Assembly (NCBI GenBank): GCA_947507875.1
Contig: CANNQP010000005.1
Span: forward strand, 92,330-156,329
DNA length: 64,000 nt
Origin: Verrucomicrobiaceae bacterium
GTDB taxonomy: Bacteria; Verrucomicrobiota; Verrucomicrobiia; Verrucomicrobiales; Verrucomicrobiaceae
Direction: 5' to 3'
Positions within the stretch are counted from its first letter, which is position 1; each line of letters starts with the position of its first letter. The position numbers were made by a program, and so were the translations under genes. This document shows, piece after piece, positions 53,170 to 62,409 of the stretch. Below the pieces are notes generated by a model that saw only the letters and a program-made list of their open reading frames with translations, was not told the origin of the DNA and ran no database searches.

Positions 53170-55656
53170 ATGTCACGTCCGCTTCATCTGCCTGAACTTC
53201 TCTCTCCTGCTGGCAACTGGGAGTGTGCGCGAGCGGCAGTGGCCAATGGGGCTGATGCGATCTTCTTCGGCATGCCACGCTTCAATGCCCGAATGCGGGC
53301 GGACAACTTCACCGAGGAGGATCTTCCGGTCTTGATGCAGTTTCTGCACCAGCATGGCGTGAAGGGCTACTGCGCGCTGAATGTGCTGATTTTCACCGGT
53401 GAGCTGGAGGATGCGGTGCGCCAGCTTCAGCTCCTCGAGCAGGCGGGGGTGGATGCGGTCATCGTTCAGGATCTTGGGTTGGCGCGGCTGGTGAAGGCCT
53501 TAGCGCCTCGGCTGCGCCTTCATGCCAGCACGCAGATGACGATCACTTCGCCCGAAGGCCTGGAGCTCGCCAGCACGCTTGGCATTGACCAGGCGGTGTT
53601 GGCTCGGGAGCTGAGCCTTCGGGAGCTGGAGCGCTTCCAAGCCAACGATGCGCCGCATTTGCCGCTGGAGGTCTTTGTGCACGGCGCGCTTTGCGTGGCC
53701 TACAGCGGTCAGTGCCTGACCAGTGAGTCGCTTGGGCGCCGCAGTGCGAATCGGGGTGAGTGCGCGCAGGCCTGCCGGATGCCCTATGAAATGATCGTGG
53801 ATGGAGAGCTGCGTGATCTGGGGGACAAACGCTACCTGCTGAGCCCGCAAGACCTTGCGGCCGTGCATGAAATCCCGCGCCTGATTGAGCTGGGCATCCG
53901 CAGTTTTAAGATCGAAGGGCGACTGAAAACACCCGAGTATGTGGCTGCGGTCACTCGGGTGTATCGCAAGGCCATCGACGCTGCTCTGGCAGATCAGGAC
54001 GTGCAGCAGATCATCACGGATGAGGATTGGTATGAGCTGGAGATGACCTTTTCCCGTGGGCTTTTTTCCGGCTGGATGCATGGCGTGAATCACCAAAAGC
54101 TGGTCGGAGCCATGTATGGCAAAAAGCGTGGCTACTTCGTTGGCACCGTCTGTGCGGTGGAGCGCGATAGCGTGCAGTTGGATGCCGTGCCCGAGCATCT
54201 GAAGAACGGCGATGGCGTGGTCTTTGAGAACCTCGCTGACACGAATGATGAGCAAGGCGGACGCATCTACGGCATCCGCGGGCGCTGGATCGACTTCCAA
54301 CGCGGACGTCTCAAGGCACAGCACCTTCGTCCGGGCATGAGGGTCTTCAAAACGGGCGACCAAGTGCTGGAAAACAAGCTGCGCCAGAGCTTCCAGGGCG
54401 AGATTCCGCTGCGCCGGAAGCAAGTGCTCAACCTGCGCGTCACCGGCAGGGCGGGGGAACCCCTGGTGCTGGAGGTGAAAGGAACGCCCGTGCAGGTGGC
54501 TTCCACCATGGCGCTAGAGATCGCGGCGAAGCGTCCCCTGACCCTGGACAGCCTGAGGGATCAGCTCGGGCGTTTGGGCGGCACAGCTTTTGAACTCGGT
54601 GACTTGGACGTGGTGCTGGAGGGCGAGGTCATCCTGCCCGTGAGTGAACTGAATCGGCTGCGGCGTGCCCTGGTGGATCGGCTTGCCTCAGCCTCTGAGC
54701 TGCCTGCCGAATCGGGTGCATCTCAGGTGGCGACATCGGCCATCACCTTGAGTTCGCTGCTGTCACCCCTGGCCACCGCGCATCAGGAAGCCCTCGCTAC
54801 GGTCGTCGCTGAGCCCAGGCTGCTGGCGCTGTGCCGCAGTTTCGATCAGATTCAGGCAGCCATCGAGTGTGGGGTGACGCAGCTCTACGTGGATTTCGAG
54901 GACATCCGCCAGTATGCCGAGGCCGTTCGCCAGGTGCGCAGCGATGGCCGCGCGCAGATTTGGCTCGCGACACCGCGCATCCAGAAGTCCGGCGAAGCTG
55001 GTTTCTTCAAGCTCATCGAGCGCGCTGAGCCGCATGGGGTGTTGATTCGCAACCTGGGAGCCATCGCTTACTTTCGAGAGGTCGGCTTGCCAGTGACGGG
55101 GGATTTTTCTTTGAATGTCGCCAATCCCCTGACGGCAGAATTTTTGAAGCAAACGGGCCTACAACGGCTGACGATCAGCTACGACCTGAACGTGGAGCAA
55201 GTGCTGGATCTGCTGGCAGCGGCACCGCCCTCATGGTTTGAGATCACGCTGCATCAGCACATGCCGATGTTTCACATGGAGCACTGCGCCTTTGCGGCTT
55301 TCTTGAGCGAAGGTACCGACTTCACGAACTGCGGACGCCCCTGCGAGCATCACAAGGTGCGCCTGAGAGATCGTGTGGGCGTGGAGCATCCGCTGAAGGC
55401 GGACGTGGGCTGCCGAAACACGCTCTTCAACGCGGTGCCGCAGACCGGGGCACAGTTTTTCCCGGGTCTCATGCAGGCCGGTCTGCGCCACTATCGGGTC
55501 GAGCTGCTGGAGCAAGATCGCAGCGAGTCCCAAAAGATCCTGCAGACCTACCAAGCACTGCTGCGCGGCAGTCGGCGAGGCGAAGACATCTGGCGCGACC
55601 TGAAGGCGCAAAGTCAGCTCGGCGTCACCCGTGGCACGATGGCGGAGTTAACTTAA
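53170..55656 (+). CDS. U32 family peptidase (RlhA/YdcP-like)
   Basis: An 828-residue protein. The N-terminal U32 TIM-barrel (ELLSPAGNWECARAAVANGA) has the conserved Cys-rich segment SGQCLTSESLGRRSANRGEC. The RYLLSPQDLAAVHEIPRLIE block and a DUF3656-type middle region follow, and then a second U32-like barrel (about 600-828) ending with CGRPCEHHKVRLRDR. E. coli RlhA of this family is needed for hydroxylation of 23S rRNA C2501; others in the family act in ubiquinone or tRNA modification. The length and order fit the RlhA-type with an added C-terminal barrel. ATG 53170 is set by homology. Confidence 0.88.
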   Translation: MSRPLHLPELLSPAGNWECARAAVANGADAIFFGMPRFNARMRADNFTEEDLPVLMQFLHQHGVKGYCALNVLIFTGELEDAVRQLQLLEQAGVDAVIVQDLGLARLVKALAPRLRLHASTQMTITSPEGLELASTLGIDQAVLARELSLRELERFQANDAPHLPLEVFVHGALCVAYSGQCLTSESLGRRSANRGECAQACRMPYEMIVDGELRDLGDKRYLLSPQDLAAVHEIPRLIELGIRSFKIEGRLKTPEYVAAVTRVYRKAIDAALADQDVQQIITDEDWYELEMTFSRGLFSGWMHGVNHQKLVGAMYGKKRGYFVGTVCAVERDSVQLDAVPEHLKNGDGVVFENLADTNDEQGGRIYGIRGRWIDFQRGRLKAQHLRPGMRVFKTGDQVLENKLRQSFQGEIPLRRKQVLNLRVTGRAGEPLVLEVKGTPVQVASTMALEIAAKRPLTLDSLRDQLGRLGGTAFELGDLDVVLEGEVILPVSELNRLRRALVDRLASASELPAESGASQVATSAITLSSLLSPLATAHQEALATVVAEPRLLALCRSFDQIQAAIECGVTQLYVDFEDIRQYAEAVRQVRSDGRAQIWLATPRIQKSGEAGFFKLIERAEPHGVLIRNLGAIAYFREVGLPVTGDFSLNVANPLTAEFLKQTGLQRLTISYDLNVEQVLDLLAAAPPSWFEITLHQHMPMFHMEHCAFAAFLSEGTDFTNCGRPCEHHKVRLRDRVGVEHPLKADVGCRNTLFNAVPQTGAQFFPGLMQAGLRHYRVELLEQDRSESQKILQTYQALLRGSRRGEDIWRDLKAQSQLGVTRGTMAELT

Positions 55657-57443
55657 TGGCTCACCACACGAGGCTCTTGGCGGGTGCTGTCCCGACTCCA
55701 CCACCAGCTGGCCAGCAGCAGGGCGAGTAGCAATAGCATCCACAGCCTTGCCCAAGGATCAGGGCGCAGGACTTCATCGCTCTGACTGAGGCTCAGGCGA
55801 GTCAGGTCATTCTGCGCGCTGGCCTCGCGCAAATCGGCTTCACGCAGATCGGCAAAGCTGGCCGCTGCTTGGAGCAGGCGTCGATTCCCCTGCCAGACTT
55901 CAAAAAAGCCAGGCTCGGAAGGTGCCCGCAGCAGATGCGCCTGGGTCACGGGCCGACGTAGATTGACTGCCGCCTCGCGCGTGCGCAGCTCCAGATCTGG
56001 TGCCGTTGGGCCGCGTTCATGAGCCAGATTCAGGCGCTGGCGGGTGTCGTAGTTGGCCGCCTCTGGAGCGATTTTTTCTTGCCGCACTTGGCTGAGGAAA
56101 CGGTGCAGCAAAATGGCCATGGCGGGCAGCTTCAGGGCATTGCTGCGGGTGAGGTCAAAGTGGCAAAACAGCTGCTGCGCCCCGGCTGGGTTGCGTCGCA
56201 GCGTGATCAGCGGACGCTTGCCCTGCCAGAGCAGCACGCGCTCGCGTTCGTCCTGCGGAATGATCATGCCCTCCGCGGCGAGCAGCGATTGCCAGTTCAG
56301 GCCTTCGATCAGCGGGTGAGCTTCGGCGACGACTTCGCCGCGCAGCCATGCGGGATGATCGCCTTTCGGCGGCGAGGCAAAGACAATGGCGTGCTGGTCG
56401 TCTTCCAGCGCGACACTCGGCGGCCAGACAAAGGCGCGCAGGTCTGCCTGGGCCAAGGACGTGGTGGCTTGAAAGCCTGGCAGCCGCTGCATCCACTCGC
56501 GCAGTTCGGCCGTGCCATCTGGCATCAGCGGGGCTGGCAAATGCAGGCTCAGGGGCTTCGGCTTCGGGCGCACCAGCGGCAGGGTATCGTCACGCGCAAA
56601 GGCATCCGGCTTCAGCCGCAGTCGCAGTTCCTCTTGGGGAGGAAAAGGGCCGCTCAGGGCATGAGTCGCGCCGGGGGCTAGGGTGATGCTTTGCCAGGCG
56701 GAGGTTCCTGTCCCTGCCTCGACTTGCCACTCGCGGGTTTGGGCCGTGCGGCTGGGATTGTGCAAAAGGGCGCGCCAGTGGAGTTGCCCTTCGCGCTCCT
56801 CCACGCGGGCTCCTGCCCAGCCGACGTTGGCCTTTTCGTGCCCCACCGCCACACACGTCGCCTGCCAGGGCAGAGGCTGCGGCGAGGTGTGATCCGTCAC
56901 CAGCACCAGACTGCCCCGTGCGGTGACTAGTTCGCGGCCTGCCCGCAGGGCGGGAGAAACGTCGTGCACGCCCAGATCGGGCTGCCATCGGCTCAGGGCC
57001 GTGAGCAAGTCGGTGGCTGAGTCGCCGTGATAAAGGGCAGGTTGGCTGGGATCGGACACCAGCAGGGCGAGTTCAGCGCGCACCTGAGGCAGACGCAGGT
57101 TCAGCACCTCAGCCACGGCTTGCTCGGCCTCAGGTCGAAAGGCCGTCATGGAGGCCGAGCTATCCAGCACAAGGGCGAGTCGCTGCACCGCATCCGGATG
57201 CGCCCAGCGCGGCGCGGCAAGCAGCCAGGTCAGCACGAGCACGCTGAGCAGTTGCATCAGCAGGGGCAGGGAGGTGCGCAGCCGCTCAAACCGATGCCCG
57301 ACCTCGGACTCTCGCCGCCAGGGTTGCAGCAGAAACAGTGTGGTGATGATCTGCCTCTGGCTGCGTCGTTGCAGGAAATGAATAGCCACCACGACGGGCA
57401 GTGCTGCGAGGCACCACAGAGCAGCGGGATGGGCAAAGGTCAT
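55653..57443 (-). CDS. BatA-type VWA membrane protein (third copy)
   Basis: A 596-residue membrane protein. The N-terminal BatA motif (FAHPAALWCLAALPVVVAIH, FLQRRSQRQIITTLFLLQPW) is followed by a second TM segment (LLMQLLSVLVLTWLLAAP). A VWA domain with intact MIDAS comes next (LVLDSSASM), then a long beta-rich region and a C-terminal TM segment (LWMLLLLALLLASWWW). It lies alone and convergent with the U32 gene (stops overlap). The DUF58 and DUF4175 partners seen at 15-22 kb are absent here. The start is ATG 57443. Confidence 0.85.
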   Translation of the reverse strand: MTFAHPAALWCLAALPVVVAIHFLQRRSQRQIITTLFLLQPWRRESEVGHRFERLRTSLPLLMQLLSVLVLTWLLAAPRWAHPDAVQRLALVLDSSASMTAFRPEAEQAVAEVLNLRLPQVRAELALLVSDPSQPALYHGDSATDLLTALSRWQPDLGVHDVSPALRAGRELVTARGSLVLVTDHTSPQPLPWQATCVAVGHEKANVGWAGARVEEREGQLHWRALLHNPSRTAQTREWQVEAGTGTSAWQSITLAPGATHALSGPFPPQEELRLRLKPDAFARDDTLPLVRPKPKPLSLHLPAPLMPDGTAELREWMQRLPGFQATTSLAQADLRAFVWPPSVALEDDQHAIVFASPPKGDHPAWLRGEVVAEAHPLIEGLNWQSLLAAEGMIIPQDERERVLLWQGKRPLITLRRNPAGAQQLFCHFDLTRSNALKLPAMAILLHRFLSQVRQEKIAPEAANYDTRQRLNLAHERGPTAPDLELRTREAAVNLRRPVTQAHLLRAPSEPGFFEVWQGNRRLLQAAASFADLREADLREASAQNDLTRLSLSQSDEVLRPDPWARLWMLLLLALLLASWWWSRDSTRQEPRVVSH

Positions 57444-57581
57444 GCGGATGCATCCGGTAAACCGGCTTTCCAAGCCTGCAACTGCGCTGGAGATCACGCA
57501 CCTGAGGTTCGCGGGCTGTCGCTCTTGGTTTTCTGCGGCTTTCTAGTTTCGGTGACGGTAGCCTGTGCCACGTTCCGCATC

Positions 57582-57968
57582 ATGCCAGATTTGCTGACTC
57601 TTGCTCGCGAAGCTGCCGGACGCGCTTATGCGCCCTATTCCGGCTTTCAGGTGGGCTGCGCGCTGCTGACCACCCAGGGCGAGTTTTTCACGGGCTGCAA
57701 TGTGGAAAACGCCAGCTATGGCCTGACGATCTGCGCGGAGCGCGCGGCCATCTGCCAAGCCGTCGCGGCGGAAGGTCCTGGGATGAAGCTTGCTCAGATC
57801 GCGGTCATCTGCCTCCAGAGCGAGTTCCCTCCATGCGGCGCTTGTCGGCAGGTCATCGCAGAGTTTTCCCTGCCTGGGGGCGTCACGGAGGTGACTTGGG
57901 TGCAAAAAGGCACCGCGCTGACGCAGCCCATTTCAGCTCTGCTGCCCCACGCGTTTTCTTTACCCTAG
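57582..57968 (+). CDS. cdd: Cytidine deaminase
   Basis: A 128-residue homotetrameric-type deaminase converting (deoxy)cytidine to (deoxy)uridine. The zinc and catalytic residues are intact: TICAERAAI (C51, with proton-shuttle E53) and PPCGACRQVI (C85, C88). NVENASYGLTI binds the ribose. ATG 57582 matches the family N-terminus (LLTLAREAAGRAYAPYSGF). The divergent VWA gene starts 138 bases away. Confidence 0.95.
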   Translation: MPDLLTLAREAAGRAYAPYSGFQVGCALLTTQGEFFTGCNVENASYGLTICAERAAICQAVAAEGPGMKLAQIAVICLQSEFPPCGACRQVIAEFSLPGGVTEVTWVQKGTALTQPISALLPHAFSLP

Positions 57969-58016
57969 CGCCGCCTCGGGCAGGGCAGGCGTCTAATCTC
58001 CATCGGCCACGGGCGG

Positions 58017-59375
58017 TCAGGATCCCTGCGGCGCTGCCTCTTCCCAGAGACGTCGGTAATGGTCCAGGCGTTCTTTGATCCGCCCCTCCAGGCCGTTCGT
58101 GGTCGGCTCGTAGTATTGCCGTCCGCCCTCCAGGCAGCGCTGCGGCACGAAGCTGCCTTCGTAGTTGTGGGGGTTCAGGTAGCCTTCGCCGTGGCCCAGG
58201 GTTTTGGCCCCGGCATAATGTTTGTCCCGAAGGTGTTTCGGCACGGGCAGGGTGCGGCCATGCTTCACATCCGACATCGCGGCACCGATGGCCTGGGTGG
58301 CGCTGTTGCTCTTCGGCGCGGTGGCCAAGTAAAGCACGGCATGGGACAGGATGAGCTGCGACTCAGGCATGCCGATGAATTCCACCGCCTGCTGGGCGGC
58401 AACGGCCACCCGGAGGGCATGGCTGTCCGCCAAGCCGATGTCCTCGCTGGCGGCGATGACGATGCGTCGGGCGATGAAGCGAATGTCTTCGCCCGCGTGC
58501 AGCATCTTTGCCAGCCAGTAGATGGCGGCATCGGGATCACTGGCGCGGATGGATTTGATGAAAGCGCTCGCCGTGTCGTAGTGCGCGTCGCCATCGCCAT
58601 CATAGACTACGGTTTTTTGCTGCACGCTTTCTTCGGCGGCGGCGAGGTCGATGACGATGCGTCCGTCCGGTCCGGCTGGGGTGGAGAGCACGGCCAGCTC
58701 TAGGGCATTCAGGCACTTGCGCGCGTCGCCATCGCAGATCGTCGCTAGGTGCAGGCTTGCCTCAGGGCTGATGCTGGCCTTGCTTTGACCCAGGCCGCGT
58801 TCTTCATCAGCCAGTGCGCGTTCGATCAACGTTTGCAGCTCGGGGATGCCCAGCGGCTCTAGGGTAAAGACCTGTGAGCGACTGACCAGCGGGCTGTTCA
58901 CATAAAAGAACGGGTTGTGCGTGGTCGCGCCGATGAAGCGCAGCGTACCGCGCTCGAGATGCGGCAGCAGCACGTCTTGCTGGGCTTTGTTGAAGCGATG
59001 GATTTCATCGACAAAAAGGATCGTGGATTGGCCATTGAGTTGGCGCAGACGTGCCGCGGCTTCAGCCTCTCGCCGAATGTCCGCCACGCTGCTCTCTACC
59101 CCGCTCAGCGTCACGAAGCGGGCACGGGTCTCATGGCCGATGATGCTGGCCAGGGTGGTTTTGCCCACACCCGGTGGCCCATAGAGCAGGATGGAGGAGA
59201 AACGATCCGCCAGGATCGCGCGACGCAGCAGCCGCCCTTCTCCCAAAATGTGCGCCTGCCCGGTGTATTCTGCTAGCGTCCGAGGCCGCATCCTCGCCGC
59301 GAGGGGCGCGCCAGGGTCCACCACCGTCCCGGAGGCAGGGGTCGAAGAGTCAGCGGCAAAGAGATCGTCAGGCAT
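58017..59375 (-). CDS. rarA: Replication-associated recombination protein RarA (MgsA)
   Basis: A 452-residue AAA+ ATPase that acts at stalled replication forks. MRPRTLAEYTGQAHILGEG is followed by Walker A YGPPGVGKTT, Walker B FVDEIHRFNKAQQD and the sensor region IGATTHNPFFYVNSPLVSR. The C-terminal tetramerisation domain contains RIVIAASEDIGLADSHAL and PKHLRDKHYAGAKTLGHGEG. ATG 59375 (MPDDLFA) is preferred; a further in-frame start lies upstream. Confidence 0.95.
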   Translation of the reverse strand: MPDDLFAADSSTPASGTVVDPGAPLAARMRPRTLAEYTGQAHILGEGRLLRRAILADRFSSILLYGPPGVGKTTLASIIGHETRARFVTLSGVESSVADIRREAEAAARLRQLNGQSTILFVDEIHRFNKAQQDVLLPHLERGTLRFIGATTHNPFFYVNSPLVSRSQVFTLEPLGIPELQTLIERALADEERGLGQSKASISPEASLHLATICDGDARKCLNALELAVLSTPAGPDGRIVIDLAAAEESVQQKTVVYDGDGDAHYDTASAFIKSIRASDPDAAIYWLAKMLHAGEDIRFIARRIVIAASEDIGLADSHALRVAVAAQQAVEFIGMPESQLILSHAVLYLATAPKSNSATQAIGAAMSDVKHGRTLPVPKHLRDKHYAGAKTLGHGEGYLNPHNYEGSFVPQRCLEGGRQYYEPTTNGLEGRIKERLDHYRRLWEEAAPQGS

Positions 59376-59550
59376 GGCGGCAGCCGAGTAGAGTGTCGAA
59401 GAAAACAGCCCCGTCATCTGCGGAGTTGCAGGGATCGGGGCTTCGTGAATTCGGGGGCTGAGCGTCACGCTGCGCTTTTTTCTGCGACCCTTTCGTTAGG
59501 GATTGCTCTGTGGCTGCGTTTCGCCCCATGTTGGTTTTCTTTTTCCGCTC

Positions 59551-60732
59551 ATGAAGTTCTTCGTTTCCGCCTTTCTCGCGCTGGCCCTGAGTGGGTCAGC
59601 CCTCGCTGCTGATGCTGTTCAACTGACGCGCGTCTATGAAAAGCTGAGCACGCCTTGGCCGATCGCGCTGTTGGTGCCGCCCGATGGCAGTCAGCGTGAG
59701 TTCTTGGCATTGCAGCGCGGTCAGGTGCTGATTTTGCCAAAAGACGAGCAGGCCAGTGAGGCGAAGACCTTTCTGGACCTGAGTGCACGCGGCATGGAGG
59801 CGACGAATGGCAAGTTCGAGGAAGGGCTGAACGGCATGGCCTTTCACCCGAAGTTCGCGGAGAACGGGCTCTTTTACCTGTGCTACACGATGCAGAAACC
59901 CAAGCGATTGATCGTCACGGAGATGAAGGCCAGCGGTGACAAGGCCGACGAGACCAGCGAGCGCGTGCTGCTGGAGATCCCGCTGATCAACTGGAATCAC
60001 CATGGTGGCAATCTGGTCTTCGGTCCCGATGGCTACCTTTACATCGGCGTGGGGGATACCTCGAAGCGCAACGATGAAAAGCGCATGGCGCAGCTGAATG
60101 CGGTGCTGGTCGGCAAGGTGCTGCGGATCGACGTGAATAGCCGCGGGTATCACAACGCGTATGGCATTCCGGCGGACAATCCCTTTGCGGATGGAGTCGA
60201 TGCGCTGCCGCAGATCTACGCCTATGGCATTCGCAATCCTTGGGGCATGAGCTTTGACGCTCAAGGTCGCCTCTGGCTAGCGGACGTGGGTCAGGACCTG
60301 TGGGAGGAGATCAACTGGATCGAGAAAGGCGGCAACTACGGCTGGAGCTATCGCGAAGGAGCCCGGTCCTTCCCGCTGCGCACGGATGCACCGCCTGAAG
60401 GCGCGAAGCTGATCGACCCGATCTTTGAATACCACCACGGCGAAGGCCTGAGCATCACCGGTGGTCTCGTTTACACCGGCAAAGCTCTGCCGGAACTGGC
60501 GGGCAGCTACGTCTATGGCGATTTTGTCTTGGGCAAAATCTGGAGCCTGAAGCTGGATGACAGCGGCAAAGTGGCGGGCAACACCCTGCTGTACACCAGC
60601 CCGCAGACCCCGGCCGACAATCCGAAGAAAAAGCCGACGGTACTCGTGAAGCCCACGGCCTTTTGTGCCAATGCTTCCGGCGAGATGTTGGTGCTCGACT
60701 GGAATGGCGCGCTCTACCGGATGGGGAAATGA
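59551..60732 (+). CDS. Secreted PQQ-dependent sugar (sorbosone/glucose) dehydrogenase-like protein
   Basis: A 393-residue exported beta-propeller with signal peptide MKFFVSAFLALALSGSALA. Hallmarks of the soluble glucose/sorbosone dehydrogenase family are GLNGMAFHPKFAENG, NWNHHGGNLVFGPDGYLYIG with the active-site His, GIRNPWGMSFDAQGRLW and the late GLVYTGKALPELAGSYVYGD. It would oxidise a sugar in the periplasm using PQQ; the exact sugar is unknown. The stop overlaps the next gene's ATG. Confidence 0.9.
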   Translation: MKFFVSAFLALALSGSALAADAVQLTRVYEKLSTPWPIALLVPPDGSQREFLALQRGQVLILPKDEQASEAKTFLDLSARGMEATNGKFEEGLNGMAFHPKFAENGLFYLCYTMQKPKRLIVTEMKASGDKADETSERVLLEIPLINWNHHGGNLVFGPDGYLYIGVGDTSKRNDEKRMAQLNAVLVGKVLRIDVNSRGYHNAYGIPADNPFADGVDALPQIYAYGIRNPWGMSFDAQGRLWLADVGQDLWEEINWIEKGGNYGWSYREGARSFPLRTDAPPEGAKLIDPIFEYHHGEGLSITGGLVYTGKALPELAGSYVYGDFVLGKIWSLKLDDSGKVAGNTLLYTSPQTPADNPKKKPTVLVKPTAFCANASGEMLVLDWNGALYRMGK

Positions 60733-61673
60733 GGCTGCCCGAGGTGTCTTTGGATCGGCCTCGGGTGCTCTACCTCCGGGGTGGGGCGCTCGGTGACTTT
60801 ATCCTGACGTTGCCTGTCATCCGCTACCTCAGGCAGGCAATGCCGAAGGCGCACCTGGAGGTCATGAGCCAGCGGGGTTGGGTGGATCTCGCCCTGAAGG
60901 CTGGCTTGGCGGATGCGGTGCGGCCGCTCGGCGATGTGCGGCTGGCGCGTTTCTTTGCCCGAGGCGGGCAGATCGACCCCGAGCTGGCCACCGAGATCGG
61001 TCGCTGCACGCTGGTGATCAGCCATCTCTACGACCCGGATGGCATCCTGCGGGAAAACATGCAGCGTGTCGGCGTGCGCACCTTTCTCCAGGCCCCACAT
61101 CAGGTCCTGCCGGGGCAAGGTCATGCCTGCCAGCAGCTGGCGCGTCCGCTGGAGCAGTTGGCGCTTTTTCTGGAGGACAGCGATTGGCGAGCGCCGCTTT
61201 GGGCTCCCCGAACTCCGCAGCTGGGCACGGTCAAGCGCGTGGCCCTTCATCCCGGCAGTGGCTCGCTGACCAAAAACTGGCCGCTGGAGCGCTGGCTTGC
61301 CGTGGCGCAGGCCGTTCAGGCGCATCGTCCTGAGGTGGAGGTGGTCTTTCTCAGTGGCGAGGCTGAGGAAGAACGCGGTACCCTGCCGGCCGATCTACCT
61401 TTTCCCCGTTGGCATGGTGTGCCGCTGTCGGAGCTAGCCGAGCGCTTAGGCGGTTGCGCGCTATACCTGGGTCATGACAGCGGCGTTGGGCATCTAGCAG
61501 CAGCCTGTGGGCTGCCCTGCCTGCTGCTTTTTGGCCCCACCGATCCGGCGACCTGGGCTCCGCCCCAGGCCGGAGTGCGGGTGCTGCGGGCACCCGGCGG
61601 CGACCTGAACGGCCTGCCCGTGGAGGCGGTGCAGGACACGGCGCTGGCGCTGCTGGACGACTGTTTTTGCTGA
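60729..61673 (+). CDS. Family 9 glycosyltransferase (heptosyltransferase-like)
   Basis: A 314-residue GT-B fold enzyme: VLYLRGGALGDFILTLPVI at the N-terminus, ALHPGSGSLTKNWPLERW in the middle and GHDSGVGHLAAACGLPCLLL at the donor site. FGPTDPATWAP follows. Such enzymes add heptoses or other sugars to the lipopolysaccharide core. ATGA overlap with the dehydrogenase gene joins them in one transcript, although the functions seem unrelated. Confidence 0.9.
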   Translation: MRLPEVSLDRPRVLYLRGGALGDFILTLPVIRYLRQAMPKAHLEVMSQRGWVDLALKAGLADAVRPLGDVRLARFFARGGQIDPELATEIGRCTLVISHLYDPDGILRENMQRVGVRTFLQAPHQVLPGQGHACQQLARPLEQLALFLEDSDWRAPLWAPRTPQLGTVKRVALHPGSGSLTKNWPLERWLAVAQAVQAHRPEVEVVFLSGEAEEERGTLPADLPFPRWHGVPLSELAERLGGCALYLGHDSGVGHLAAACGLPCLLLFGPTDPATWAPPQAGVRVLRAPGGDLNGLPVEAVQDTALALLDDCFC

Positions 61674-61730
61674 AACTGAGACAAAAGCGCGGCTTGTGAC
61701 GGAACGCTGACGTGCTAGAAGGCAGAGCTT

Positions 61731-62360
61731 ATGGTTCCTCACACTGGCAAATTTCGCACCATTCTGATTCTCGGCGCCCCCGGCAGCGGCAAGGGCACTC
61801 AGGGCAAGGTCCTGGGCACGATCCCGCGTTTTCATCACCTAGCCTGTGGTGATGTCTTCCGCTCGCTGGATACCCGCACGCTCCTGGGGCAGAAGTTTGT
61901 GGAATACTCAAGCCGGGGAGAGCTCGTGCCTGATGACGTCACCGTGCAGCTCTGGCGGGCAAACATCAAGCAGCGGGTGGATAGCCACCAATTCAAGCCT
62001 GAGATCGACTTTCTGGTCCTGGATGGCATCCCGCGCAACGTGGAGCAGGCCAGGCTGATGGAGGAAGACATCGAAGTGCTGAAGGTCTTCCACCTGAGCT
62101 GCCCCGACCGCACGGAGCTGGCGCGCCGTCTGCGCAAGCGTGCGCTGAAGGACAACCGGTTTGATGACGCCAATGAGGCCGTGATCCAGCAGCGCTTCGC
62201 GACCTATGAGGCCGAGACGAAGCCAATCCTGGACTACTATCAGGATGAGCGCATCGTGAACATCGACGCCAGCCAGCCGCCCGCCAAGGTGCTTTACGAC
62301 ATCATCGGTGGAGTCATGACGCTCGATGCCTGGCGTGAGCTGGAGAAGATGAGAATCTAA
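61731..62360 (+). CDS. adk: Adenylate kinase-family nucleoside monophosphate kinase
   Basis: A 209-residue P-loop kinase: ILILGAPGSGKGTQG, then LACGDVFRS at the AMP site (the usual S-T-G is A-C-G), and RGELVPDDVTVQLW. DGIPRNVEQA follows (DG-[F/I]-PR motif), then RKRALKDNRFDD with a short LID. The sequence is divergent from enterobacterial Adk but keeps the core. It is followed by fmt and rsmA on the same strand. Confidence 0.85.
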   Translation: MVPHTGKFRTILILGAPGSGKGTQGKVLGTIPRFHHLACGDVFRSLDTRTLLGQKFVEYSSRGELVPDDVTVQLWRANIKQRVDSHQFKPEIDFLVLDGIPRNVEQARLMEEDIEVLKVFHLSCPDRTELARRLRKRALKDNRFDDANEAVIQQRFATYEAETKPILDYYQDERIVNIDASQPPAKVLYDIIGGVMTLDAWRELEKMRI

Positions 62361-62409
62361 AGCTGACGGTTTTCTCCCCTCTGTCCTTGGCTTTTCGTTC
62401 AACGCTACC

